Assembly: GCF_923077115.1 (NCBI RefSeq)
Contig: NZ_CAKLPX010000001.1
Span: 1,364,001 to 1,428,000, forward strand
Direction: 5' to 3'
Origin: Sinobacterium norvegicum
GTDB lineage: Bacteria; Pseudomonadota; Gammaproteobacteria; Pseudomonadales; Sinobacteriaceae
Length of the DNA: 64,000 nt
Part shown: positions 33,091-40,065 of the stretch, in pieces
How the letters are laid out: the number at the start of each line of letters is the position of its first letter
How positions within the stretch are numbered: position 1 is the stretch's first letter
Translations under genes and position numbers: made by a program
Notes under the pieces: generated by a model
Told to the model about the DNA's origin: nothing
The model's database searches: none
The model's input: only the letters and a program-made list of their open reading frames with translations

Positions 33091-33990
33091 CTAAACCAAC
33101 TGACTTGATATTTCCTGTATCTTGTCGACAAACCATGCCAAGGCTTTGCCTTGATTATCTTTTCGCCACGCCATGATTAATTTACTTCTTCTGCTTTCGT
33201 AACTTGCTAGCTGTAAGCTTTTTAGCTCCCCGGACTCTAGTCGCTCTCTAATTCGGTGAACAGGAAGAAAACCGACGCCTAGGCCAAGGGCATGGGCTTC
33301 AATCTTTTTTTCAATTGTTGGAACAGTAATCCTCGAGCGACCATCAAGCAAACCGATCGATCGATTTGGCATACTCCGAGAGCTATCCGAAACCACGATT
33401 GATGCATATTTTGCTATGGATTTATTTGATATCGGTTGCCCCTCTTCAACTAACGGATGATCTTTTGCGACAGCAAATACAAAGTCAATCTCACCTAAAT
33501 CATGAATAGAAAAATCGCCCTTATATGACTCCCCTGTGGCGCCAACAATCAGATCAGAGCTGTCGGCAATCAATGAATCCCAGGTGCCCCCCAACACCTC
33601 CTCTGAAACCCTAATGTTTATCCAGGGGTGCAGCTTTTGAAATTGCGCTATCAAAGTATAAACAGGTTCAAACAGCAAAATACTGTCAATACAAATACGT
33701 AACTCAGATTCCCAGCCGCTCGCTGATTGCTGAGCCATGTGCGTGAGCTCATCGGTTGCCTTTAGAATCAGTCGCCCCTGCTCTACGAGCATCTTACCAA
33801 TTGGCGTTAACTGAGCCTTCCGCTTAGAGCGATCGAACAATGTAACACCAAGGTCTTCTTCAAGCTTATTGACGGTATAGGATACGGCTGACGGAACGCG
33901 AAACAACGCTTCGGCGGCGGCAGCAAAACTTTGTTTACGCTCAATAGCATCAAGCACCCTTAATGCATCTAGCGTTATGGGAGAGCCCAT
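33091..33990 (-). CDS. yhaJ: LysR-family regulator, YhaJ-like
   Basis: 299 residues; HTH at about 5-64 (LDALRVLDAIERKQSFAAAAEALFRVPSAVSYTVNKLEE), which is close to E. coli YhaJ. AAGGA is 7 nt upstream. It diverges from DoxX, pirin and glutathionyl-hydroquinone reductase genes, the same gene set as in the E. coli yhaJ-yqjF-yqjG-yhaK region, where YhaJ activates yqjF in response to aromatic compounds such as nitrotoluene breakdown products. The shared neighbourhood makes the assignment fairly firm; the inducer here is inference. Confidence 0.82.
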   Translation of the reverse strand: MGSPITLDALRVLDAIERKQSFAAAAEALFRVPSAVSYTVNKLEEDLGVTLFDRSKRKAQLTPIGKMLVEQGRLILKATDELTHMAQQSASGWESELRICIDSILLFEPVYTLIAQFQKLHPWINIRVSEEVLGGTWDSLIADSSDLIVGATGESYKGDFSIHDLGEIDFVFAVAKDHPLVEEGQPISNKSIAKYASIVVSDSSRSMPNRSIGLLDGRSRITVPTIEKKIEAHALGLGVGFLPVHRIRERLESGELKSLQLASYESRRSKLIMAWRKDNQGKALAWFVDKIQEISSQLV

Positions 33991-34099
33991 AGATCAATCC
34001 TTTTGAATCAATAGTTCACATTTCATCGTTATTAATCACCAATCCCTTTAAATATAATAGCTCCATCAATCAAATACAACGAACCTAGGAAGATAAAGC

Positions 34100-34546
34100 A
34101 TGAACAATTCAATGATCAAAAGATTAGTTACAACAGATTCTGGCCTTGCTGCATTAGCCCTTAGGCTACCGATTGCAATTATCTTTATTGCGCACGGCGC
34201 ACAAAAATTATTCGGCGCATTTGGTGGCTACGGCCTGGAAGGTACCGGTCAGTGGATGGCGTCAATTGGCCTTGAGCCTGGCTATCAACTAGCGCTATTA
34301 GCTGGCAGTGCAGAGTTTTTTGGTGGTATCGCTCTATTAATCGGCCTGCTAGTTCGCCCTGCAGCTTTGATGCTTAGCATTACCATGCTAGTAGCCATCT
34401 TTAGCGTCCATTTTGCTAACGGTTTGTTTATGACAGAGAACGGCTATGAATTTGCCCTGGCATTATTCGCAGCATCTGTTTCATTGGCGTTCAGTGGCGC
34501 AGGTAAGGTGTCGCTAGATCAGCTGATAGCCCAACGTTTAGGCTAA
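34100..34546 (+). CDS. yqjF: DoxX-family membrane protein, YqjF-like
   Basis: 148 residues, four membrane helices, with the family pattern RLPIAIIFIAHGAQKLFGAFGGYGLEGTGQWMASIGLEPG in the first third. DoxX/YqjF proteins are quinol- or thiol-linked membrane proteins induced by electrophiles. It is the first gene divergent from the YhaJ-like regulator; AGGAAGAT precedes the ATG by 6-10 nt. Confidence 0.87.
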   Translation: MNNSMIKRLVTTDSGLAALALRLPIAIIFIAHGAQKLFGAFGGYGLEGTGQWMASIGLEPGYQLALLAGSAEFFGGIALLIGLLVRPAALMLSITMLVAIFSVHFANGLFMTENGYEFALALFAASVSLAFSGAGKVSLDQLIAQRLG

Positions 34547-34614
34547 TTGGTCATAGTAATCGATCGATGTTTGCCATCGGTCGGTAGCCCCCTCATTTAA
34601 AGAAGGAAATTATT

Positions 34615-35355
34615 ATGAATACTGCACATCAAAAAATTAGCGCATCTGAGCTGCATTATTTACCCAGCAGCCATATGCACCCTGCAAATACACGCTTTCA
34701 TTTTTCATTCGCTAATTATTATGACCCGAATCGCATGGGGTTTGGCGCACTACGTGTATTCAATGATGATGATGTTAAGCCGCGCAATGGCTTTGATCGC
34801 CACCCACACAAAGATATGGAAATTATCAGTTATGTTGTCAAAGGTAAACTAACCCACTGGGACAGCGTTACAAAAAAGGAAGAGACTATTGGCCGAGGGC
34901 ATGTACAAGCGATTTCTGCGGGATCAGGTATTTGGCACTCAGAGATGAATAAGCAGGCTGACTGGTGTCGATTTTTACAAATCTGGGTAATGCCAACTAA
35001 GCGAGGCGGGCCTGTTCGCTACAACCATAAAGGGTTTACGTTAGCCGATAGAGAAAACAAGTTACTTCATATTGTAGGCAACCCCGGTAACAAGGCTACT
35101 TCTCCATTGTATATTAATGCGAATGTAAACTTTTATGCCTCTGAGCTAACTGACTCGCGTGCTGAGGTAGAATTTGAGTTAAAGCCAGGAAGGCAGGCAT
35201 ATATTAACTGTGTCGAAGGCAGCATCCACGTTGATGCCTTACCGTCTCTTAGTGAGCGTGACTCATTAGAATTAACTGAAGCAGGTAAGTTTACCTTTTC
35301 GTTGAAAGGTAAACATGCACACTTCATAATTATTGAAATGAAAAAACCTCAATAA
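34615..35355 (+). CDS. yhaK: Pirin-family protein, YhaK-like
   Basis: 246 residues, a bicupin. The metal-site residues of pirin are all present: H63, H65 (RHPHKDMEI), H108 and E110 (GIWHSE). The second cupin is shorter. Pirins can act as quercetinases or redox-state sensors. It sits between the DoxX and hydroquinone-reductase genes, and AAGGAAAT precedes the start. Confidence 0.88.
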   Translation: MNTAHQKISASELHYLPSSHMHPANTRFHFSFANYYDPNRMGFGALRVFNDDDVKPRNGFDRHPHKDMEIISYVVKGKLTHWDSVTKKEETIGRGHVQAISAGSGIWHSEMNKQADWCRFLQIWVMPTKRGGPVRYNHKGFTLADRENKLLHIVGNPGNKATSPLYINANVNFYASELTDSRAEVEFELKPGRQAYINCVEGSIHVDALPSLSERDSLELTEAGKFTFSLKGKHAHFIIIEMKKPQ

Positions 35356-35548
35356 TATTTGAAAGCAATGAAGCCTTCAACCGAGTAACAGCTGATCGAC
35401 ATAGTGCGGACATCGTGCGATGCAAGCCGCCTATTTAACAGTCGCCGCACGTATTGTGAGATTAGTTTAAAAACAAATCGATCTCTATCGCTTAGTTTGT
35501 AGCAAACAAAAAATCTACTTATACACACAAAATATTGAGTTAATTATT

Positions 35549-36523
35549 ATGTCGACAGTAAAGAACAGCTGGAACAGCAGTATAAAAGATGGCGAATATC
35601 AGCGTAAAGAATCACAATTTAGGAATTGGATAACCTCGGATGGCAGCGCTGGTAAAACAGGCCGCGCTGGATTTAAAGCTGAACCCGGCCGCTACCATTT
35701 ATATGTATCGCTTGCTTGTCCCTGGGCACATCGCACCTTAGTTTTTCGTCAGCTAAAAGGTCTGGAGGATTTAATTACTGTCAGTGTTGTTCACCCTGAT
35801 ATGCATGAAAATGGCTGGAGTTTCAAGCATGATGAAGAATCTGAAAGCCTTTATGGCACCACCGGGGATGATTTATACGGTGATACATATATTGGTGATA
35901 AATACTTAGCTCAAGACCCAGATTACAGCGCCGTGAATAGTGTACCCGTGTTGTGGGACAAAAAAGAAAAGGTGATTGTCAACAATGAATCGTCTGAAAT
36001 TATTCGTATGTTTAATAGTGCTTTTAATGGAATAACAGGTAACACATTAGACTTCTACCCTGAACACTTGCGTGAAAAAATTGACCTTGAAAACGAATTG
36101 GTTTATCACAAAGTCAATAATGGTGTCTACAAAACTGGCTTTGCCACAACGCAAGAGGCTTATAATAAAAATGTGACCGAGCTGTTTATTGCACTTCAAC
36201 AACTCGATGATAAATTATCGACACAGCGTTACTTAACGGGCAACGAGATCACCGAAGCCGATTGGCGTCTATGGGTGACATTAGTTCGGTTTGATTCGGT
36301 TTATCATACGCATTTTAAGTGCAACTTGAAATTAATTGGACAGTACAGCAACATCTACAACTTTATGCTTGAGCTATACCAAATTCCTAATATTGCCAAA
36401 ACAGTCAATGAAGCACATATTAAACGCCATTATTATGCGAGTCATTTGGCAATAAACCCATACGGGATTGTTCCGGTGAGCCATAAGCAAGACTGGACAG
36501 TGCCTCATAATAGAGGAGAGTAA
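35549..36523 (+). CDS. yqjG: Glutathionyl-hydroquinone reductase (Xi-class GST)
   Basis: 324 residues. Catalytic Cys57 is in LACPWAHRTLVFRQLKGLE, the Xi-class signature, followed by VVHPDMHENGW and the ITEADWRLWVTLVRFDSVY segment of the helical domain. It reduces glutathionyl-hydroquinones with GSH, releasing hydroquinone and GSSG. The family and gene order match the YqjG partner of the YhaJ/YqjF/YhaK set. There are 193 bp between it and the pirin gene, so it may have its own promoter. Confidence 0.93.
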   Translation: MSTVKNSWNSSIKDGEYQRKESQFRNWITSDGSAGKTGRAGFKAEPGRYHLYVSLACPWAHRTLVFRQLKGLEDLITVSVVHPDMHENGWSFKHDEESESLYGTTGDDLYGDTYIGDKYLAQDPDYSAVNSVPVLWDKKEKVIVNNESSEIIRMFNSAFNGITGNTLDFYPEHLREKIDLENELVYHKVNNGVYKTGFATTQEAYNKNVTELFIALQQLDDKLSTQRYLTGNEITEADWRLWVTLVRFDSVYHTHFKCNLKLIGQYSNIYNFMLELYQIPNIAKTVNEAHIKRHYYASHLAINPYGIVPVSHKQDWTVPHNRGE

Positions 36524-36550
36524 CTTATAGCCAGGCTTCTCCCATCCGCA

Positions 36551-36689
36551 AGCATTAGGGTCAAGTCTTTCCTTTTGCTAACAGGCTGCACCACCCCAGC
36601 CGCGGCCAATACCGTCACAAAGCATTAGGGTCAAGTCTTTCCTTTTGCTAACAGGCTGCACCACCCCAGCCGCGGCCAATACCGTCACA
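36551..36689. repeat. 70-bp tandem duplication
   Basis: Two near-identical 70-bp units (AGCATTAGGGTCAAGTCTTT ... CCAATACCGTCAC). The unit ends inside the left arm of repeat A5, so the duplication copied part of a family A element. Confidence 0.92.
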
Positions 36690-36767
36690 GAGACATCACC
36701 AGCATGGATGCTGGTGCCGAGCCTACAGGGAAGTACTCGCGGCGTTCTCAGTGATGGTATTGGCCGC
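36672..36767 (+). repeat. Family A structured repeat, copy A5
   Basis: GCGGCCAATACCGTCAC pairs with GTGATGGTATTGGCCGC. Internal hairpin ACCAGC/GCTGGT. The box reads GAGCCTACAGGGA. Confidence 0.87.
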
Positions 36768-36878
36768 AGCACTCGCACCCTATTACCCTGCCCTGAACAA
36801 ATCTGATTTTTCATTCCAGCCATCCCCAACGCAATCAGGACAGCCACCTCAAGCACTCCGCACTCTTCACGCCCCTGG

Positions 36879-36935
36879 GTCAGTCACACCCCGATCCTGT
36901 CGCTGCGCTTATTGAAGGTTCGGGGAATGACCGAC
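36879..36935 (+). repeat. Family B hairpin repeat, copy B8
   Basis: GTCAGTCACACCCCGATCC ... GGTTCGGGGAATGACCGAC; loop has one substitution (CGCTTATTG). Confidence 0.82.
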
Positions 36936-36992
36936 TACGCGGCTGGGTTTTTGTCTGTTTAGCGACAAGTGCAATCAGGTTTGGCCGCAGCA

Positions 36993-37044
36993 CTTTCTAC
37001 ATTTCTACATTTCTACATTTCTACATTTCTACATTTCTACATTT
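36993..37044. repeat. Octamer microsatellite (ATTTCTAC)n
   Basis: About six and a half units of an 8-bp repeat. Copy number is likely to vary between strains by slippage. Confidence 0.9.
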
Positions 37045-37065
37045 TCAAGCACTCCGCCCCCCTCC

Positions 37066-37123
37066 GTCAGTCACACCCCGCTCCTGTCGCTGCGCTTTTT
37101 TGAAGTCGCGGGCAATGACTGAC
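37066..37123 (+). repeat. Family B hairpin repeat, copy B9
   Basis: Inner stem CCCCGCTCC against GTCGCGGG; six T in the loop instead of five. Confidence 0.82.
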
Positions 37124-37328
37124 TGCGCGTCTGGGGTTGGTTTGCTAACATAAAGCCGTGACATTTTATGAACAAACAGCATCAGGGTTTATGGCTGGAT
37201 GTACGTGCCACTTATTGTCGTTTTCAACGATTATCATTGGAGCAGAAACAAAAAAATGTTTGCTTAGTCAATCACATAAGAATTAGAGTCGAGAGATATA
37301 CAGTTCGGTGTATCTCGTTAAAGACGCG

Positions 37329-37377
37329 CGAAAAGGGCAAGACAACACATGATCTATCATGGATGTCCCGATTAGAC
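37329..37377 (+). repeat. Family C repeat, copy C3
   Basis: GGGCAAGACAACACATGATC...CATGGATGTCCCGATTAGAC; the first ten bases of the element are degraded. Confidence 0.65.
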
Positions 37378-37422
37378 TTATCAGGTGACCAAAACTCTCA
37401 TGGCGATCAAGGACTGCTTATT

Positions 37423-38136
37423 ATGATCGAAATCTTCGGGCCAAATGTCTCACCTTTTGTCATAAAGGTTCTAGCGGCGGCTAATTACAAGCAACTGCCA
37501 TACACCCACACAGAAAATGTGAGCATACGTGAGCTTTCCAAACTCAACCCTCATACCGGTAAGGTTCCTGTAGTGCTTATCGAGGGCGAGGCTATTTTCG
37601 ATTCAACGTTAATCCTACGTCAATTCGATAAAATAAAGGCAGAGCCAGCCTTGCAATCAGAAGATAAAAAGGTGGCTGCTAAGCAGCGGATGCTAGAAGA
37701 CTGGAGTGACGAATCTCTCTATTGGTATAACCAAGCATTGCGCTGGGCTCCAGAGAATGAGGAGAGAACCATACTTCAAAATTCTCGCTTCGTGCCTTTA
37801 TTCGCTCGCCCTTTTGCAAAACCTCTTCTTCGCCATTTGGTCGGTAAACAGCCCAAAGCACAGGGGTTGGGTCGACTGCCTTATAAGGTGCTCTTAGCAG
37901 AGCTCGGGGGCAAGCTTGAAGACCTGGAACTACTTTTAGGAGAAAGCACATTCTTTTTCTCTGAAAACCCCAGCGCCGCCGATTTCGCAATATATGGCGT
38001 ATTCTGCACGGGCCTTCTAGACGGTGTTACGCCGGATTTTGAGGCATTGATGTCTAAACACCCTGCGTTACTAAAATGGCATAAACGAGTGGCGGCGGTG
38101 TCCGGCCACCTAACCAGTCAAGCAAGCGGGATATGA
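37423..38136 (+). CDS. Glutathione S-transferase family protein
   Basis: 237 residues from the ATG at 37423 (AGGA 11 nt upstream); the same frame opens at 37168 but that part overlaps repeat C3. The thioredoxin-fold N-terminus reads IEIFGPNVSPFVIKVLAAANYKQL with KVPVVLIEGEAIFDSTLILRQFD, and the helical domain ends FFFSENPSAADFAIYGVF. There is no obvious catalytic Cys; Ser at SPF is the candidate. It is not closely YqjG- or YghU-like. Confidence 0.82.
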   Translation: MIEIFGPNVSPFVIKVLAAANYKQLPYTHTENVSIRELSKLNPHTGKVPVVLIEGEAIFDSTLILRQFDKIKAEPALQSEDKKVAAKQRMLEDWSDESLYWYNQALRWAPENEERTILQNSRFVPLFARPFAKPLLRHLVGKQPKAQGLGRLPYKVLLAELGGKLEDLELLLGESTFFFSENPSAADFAIYGVFCTGLLDGVTPDFEALMSKHPALLKWHKRVAAVSGHLTSQASGI

Positions 38137-38199
38137 TCTTGATCCGCTTTAACTTGAAGAGTGATGTATCAACTAGGCATCCTACAATGAGGATTGAAA

Positions 38200-38595
38200 A
38201 TGAAATTTGTGTATTACATGACGTATGTAATGATCTTGGTATACACCCTTGGAGAAACTGTCCGCAGAGGCGTAGATTATTTCGCCATTAATGCCACAAC
38301 AATGCTGGAAGACTATTCTGCTGCGGTATTTTTCACACTTGCAGTATGGACATGGCATAAGGCCAGCCCATATGCAGAAAAAATCATGTTGCTTGCCTGG
38401 GCTTATGCAACAGGCGCGATGTTTGTACCATTCTTTGCCCATCTAGAGGCGTATCTGCGTGGTGCAACTTTTAGAGAGGACCACATACACACTGATGTTG
38501 AATCTATTATCTTAAAAGGCAGCATCTGGCTTGTTAGTGTTATGTGTCTTTACATCACTTTTCGCAGTGACCAGTCGCAATACCCTCGTCAATGA
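38200..38595 (+). CDS. Small integral membrane protein, unknown
   Basis: 131 residues from the ATG at 38200 (GAGG about 7 nt upstream). Four predicted helices (about 4-22, 40-56, 64-82, 108-124). Charged residues lie mostly in loops; no family is recognised. It is 63 bp after the GST gene and may be co-transcribed with it. Confidence 0.6.
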   Translation: MKFVYYMTYVMILVYTLGETVRRGVDYFAINATTMLEDYSAAVFFTLAVWTWHKASPYAEKIMLLAWAYATGAMFVPFFAHLEAYLRGATFREDHIHTDVESIILKGSIWLVSVMCLYITFRSDQSQYPRQ

Positions 38596-38960
38596 GAAGC
38601 CATGTTGTGGCTTCAATATGCTCGAAGTTGAATTGCCCTAGTCAGCGACCAAGCGTAATCAGGACAGCCACTCGAAGAGCCCTGCCCAAATAGCTCAGCG
38701 ATAGCGCAGTCCCAGCCAACGAACGCCGCTGCGTCTGGGCCATGCCAAAAAGGAAGGCACACAGTGTTGTGGATATCCGACTAATACGTCGAAAGACCCT
38801 CGGAATTGTATGAAAAGTCGGCAAGGCAACACGCGATCTGTTATGGATGTCCTCACTAGTCGGTTTAGACGGTTGGCCTTGACGCTGATGCCGAAACGCC
38901 ATCGATGCTCGTTTCAATCGAGTCTGACCCCATTGATTCGACCCCATTGATTCCAATTGA
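38596..38960. other. Gene-free stretch with a family C copy
   Basis: Holds a degraded B-like segment (about 38690-38745), repeat C4, and a 14-bp tandem pair GACCCCATTGATTC (38925-38954). No credible coding region. Confidence 0.6.
38803..38859 (+). repeat. Family C repeat, copy C4
   Basis: GAATTGTATGAAAAGTCGGC...CAACACGCGATC...TATGGATGTCC...ACTAGTC; the most diverged copy. Confidence 0.55.
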
Positions 38961-39311
38961 TTACTGGGCAATAAACGTTGTTTGCTCCATTTCGCCATCG
39001 GTATTATCAATATATTTAAAGACGTTCCAAGCCAATTTAATTTCATCATTATTAGATAGCTTCTGTCGTCCCCGCAGCTGAACATCATTCACATAAGTGC
39101 CGTTTGTGCTGTTCAGATCTTCAATATAAACGTCTAAAATATTATCAAAATAGATGTTTTTTTCGACGGTTATTTTCGCATGAAAGCTACTGACCGACTC
39201 TTCACCGATGCAGATATCATTGCTTAGCTTTCGGCCGATAGTCACTTCGCCCTCGCCAATCTCAAACTGATTTGATACCACGTCATCAATCATTTGAACT
39301 AAAAATGTCAT
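38961..39311 (-). CDS. FHA-domain protein
   Basis: 116 residues, a single forkhead-associated domain. The phosphothreonine-binding positions are all visible: VTIGRKLSNDI, then SVSSFHAKI, then DLNSTNGTYVND. It is 10 bp after the PP2C gene and last in a kinase-phosphatase-FHA operon, so it is likely the phosphopeptide reader of that kinase. Confidence 0.9.
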   Translation of the reverse strand: MTFLVQMIDDVVSNQFEIGEGEVTIGRKLSNDICIGEESVSSFHAKITVEKNIYFDNILDVYIEDLNSTNGTYVNDVQLRGRQKLSNNDEIKLAWNVFKYIDNTDGEMEQTTFIAQ

Positions 39312-39321
39312 TATTTTTTTC

Positions 39322-40065
39322 CTATTTATCTACTTTAAAGGTAATTATTGACACGTTATCTTTAGCGATAGCGCTTAAACATGATTCCAGTAATTCGTCG
39401 CATATATGATCAAATCTGCTGGATTTTTTCATTATTTCTAAAATCTCATCATCCGCCAACTCGCCCGTCAAACCGTCACTGGCCAACAGCAAAACCTGCC
39501 CTGGTGCCACATCTAATTCATAGCTTTGCAGCTCAACCTTAGCCTTAACACCTATCGCATTGGTGAGAATGTTGTTAAGCGGCGAGTCACTTAATTTTTC
39601 TTGCTGAGCCATATCCAACTGAGAATACAGGGTGTCATCGGTGGTTAACTGCTGCAGTTTATCATCCCGCATAATGTAAGCACGCGAATCACCCACCGAA
39701 ACAATATAGGCTTTTTCACCAACGACTAACGCCGCAACACAGGTTGTGCCCATTTTAGCGAGGTTAGCGTCTAGCGAACGCATGGTTAGAATCGATGCAT
39801 TAGCGGCTGCTAAGGCCGCCGCTAAAAACTGATGACATTGCTCTGCATGCCAGTTCTGCTGCTGCTCGATTAAACGCTCAAATGGCTGCTGAAAACTATC
39901 GACACATACTTGGCTGGCCACCTCACCACCTTTATAACCACCCATACCATCGGCAACAACCAGCAACGAGACCCGCTTGCCGAGTGAATGATAATAAATA
40001 CTATCTTGGTTGTTACTCCGCTTACAGCCACGATGTGTCAGCCCGGTTATTGCGTGTAAAACCAT
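39322..40065 (-). CDS. PP2C-family protein serine/threonine phosphatase
   Basis: 247 residues with the PPM motifs in order: SNNQDS near the N-terminus, VVADGMGGYKGGEVAS, GTTCVAALV, VSVGDSRAY, LLASDGLTG and a final KDNVSIITF. Asp residues in these motifs bind two metals. Its start overlaps the kinase stop (TAATG), indicating coupled translation. It should reverse the adjacent kinase's phosphorylation. Confidence 0.94.
   Translation of the reverse strand: MVLHAITGLTHRGCKRSNNQDSIYYHSLGKRVSLLVVADGMGGYKGGEVASQVCVDSFQQPFERLIEQQQNWHAEQCHQFLAAALAAANASILTMRSLDANLAKMGTTCVAALVVGEKAYIVSVGDSRAYIMRDDKLQQLTTDDTLYSQLDMAQQEKLSDSPLNNILTNAIGVKAKVELQSYELDVAPGQVLLLASDGLTGELADDEILEIMKKSSRFDHICDELLESCLSAIAKDNVSIITFKVDK

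Larger units (their letters stand above)
36524..37422. other. Repeat-dense gene-free stretch
   Basis: Contains, in order, a 70-bp tandem duplication, A5, B8, an octamer microsatellite, B9 and C3. An open frame from 37168 runs through C3 into the GST gene but its first 85 residues look non-coding. Confidence 0.75.

Noticed and set aside
37168-37422. N-terminal extension of the GST gene (85 extra residues)
   Set aside because: It runs through repeat C3 and has no domain character; the GST fold begins exactly at the ATG at 37423.
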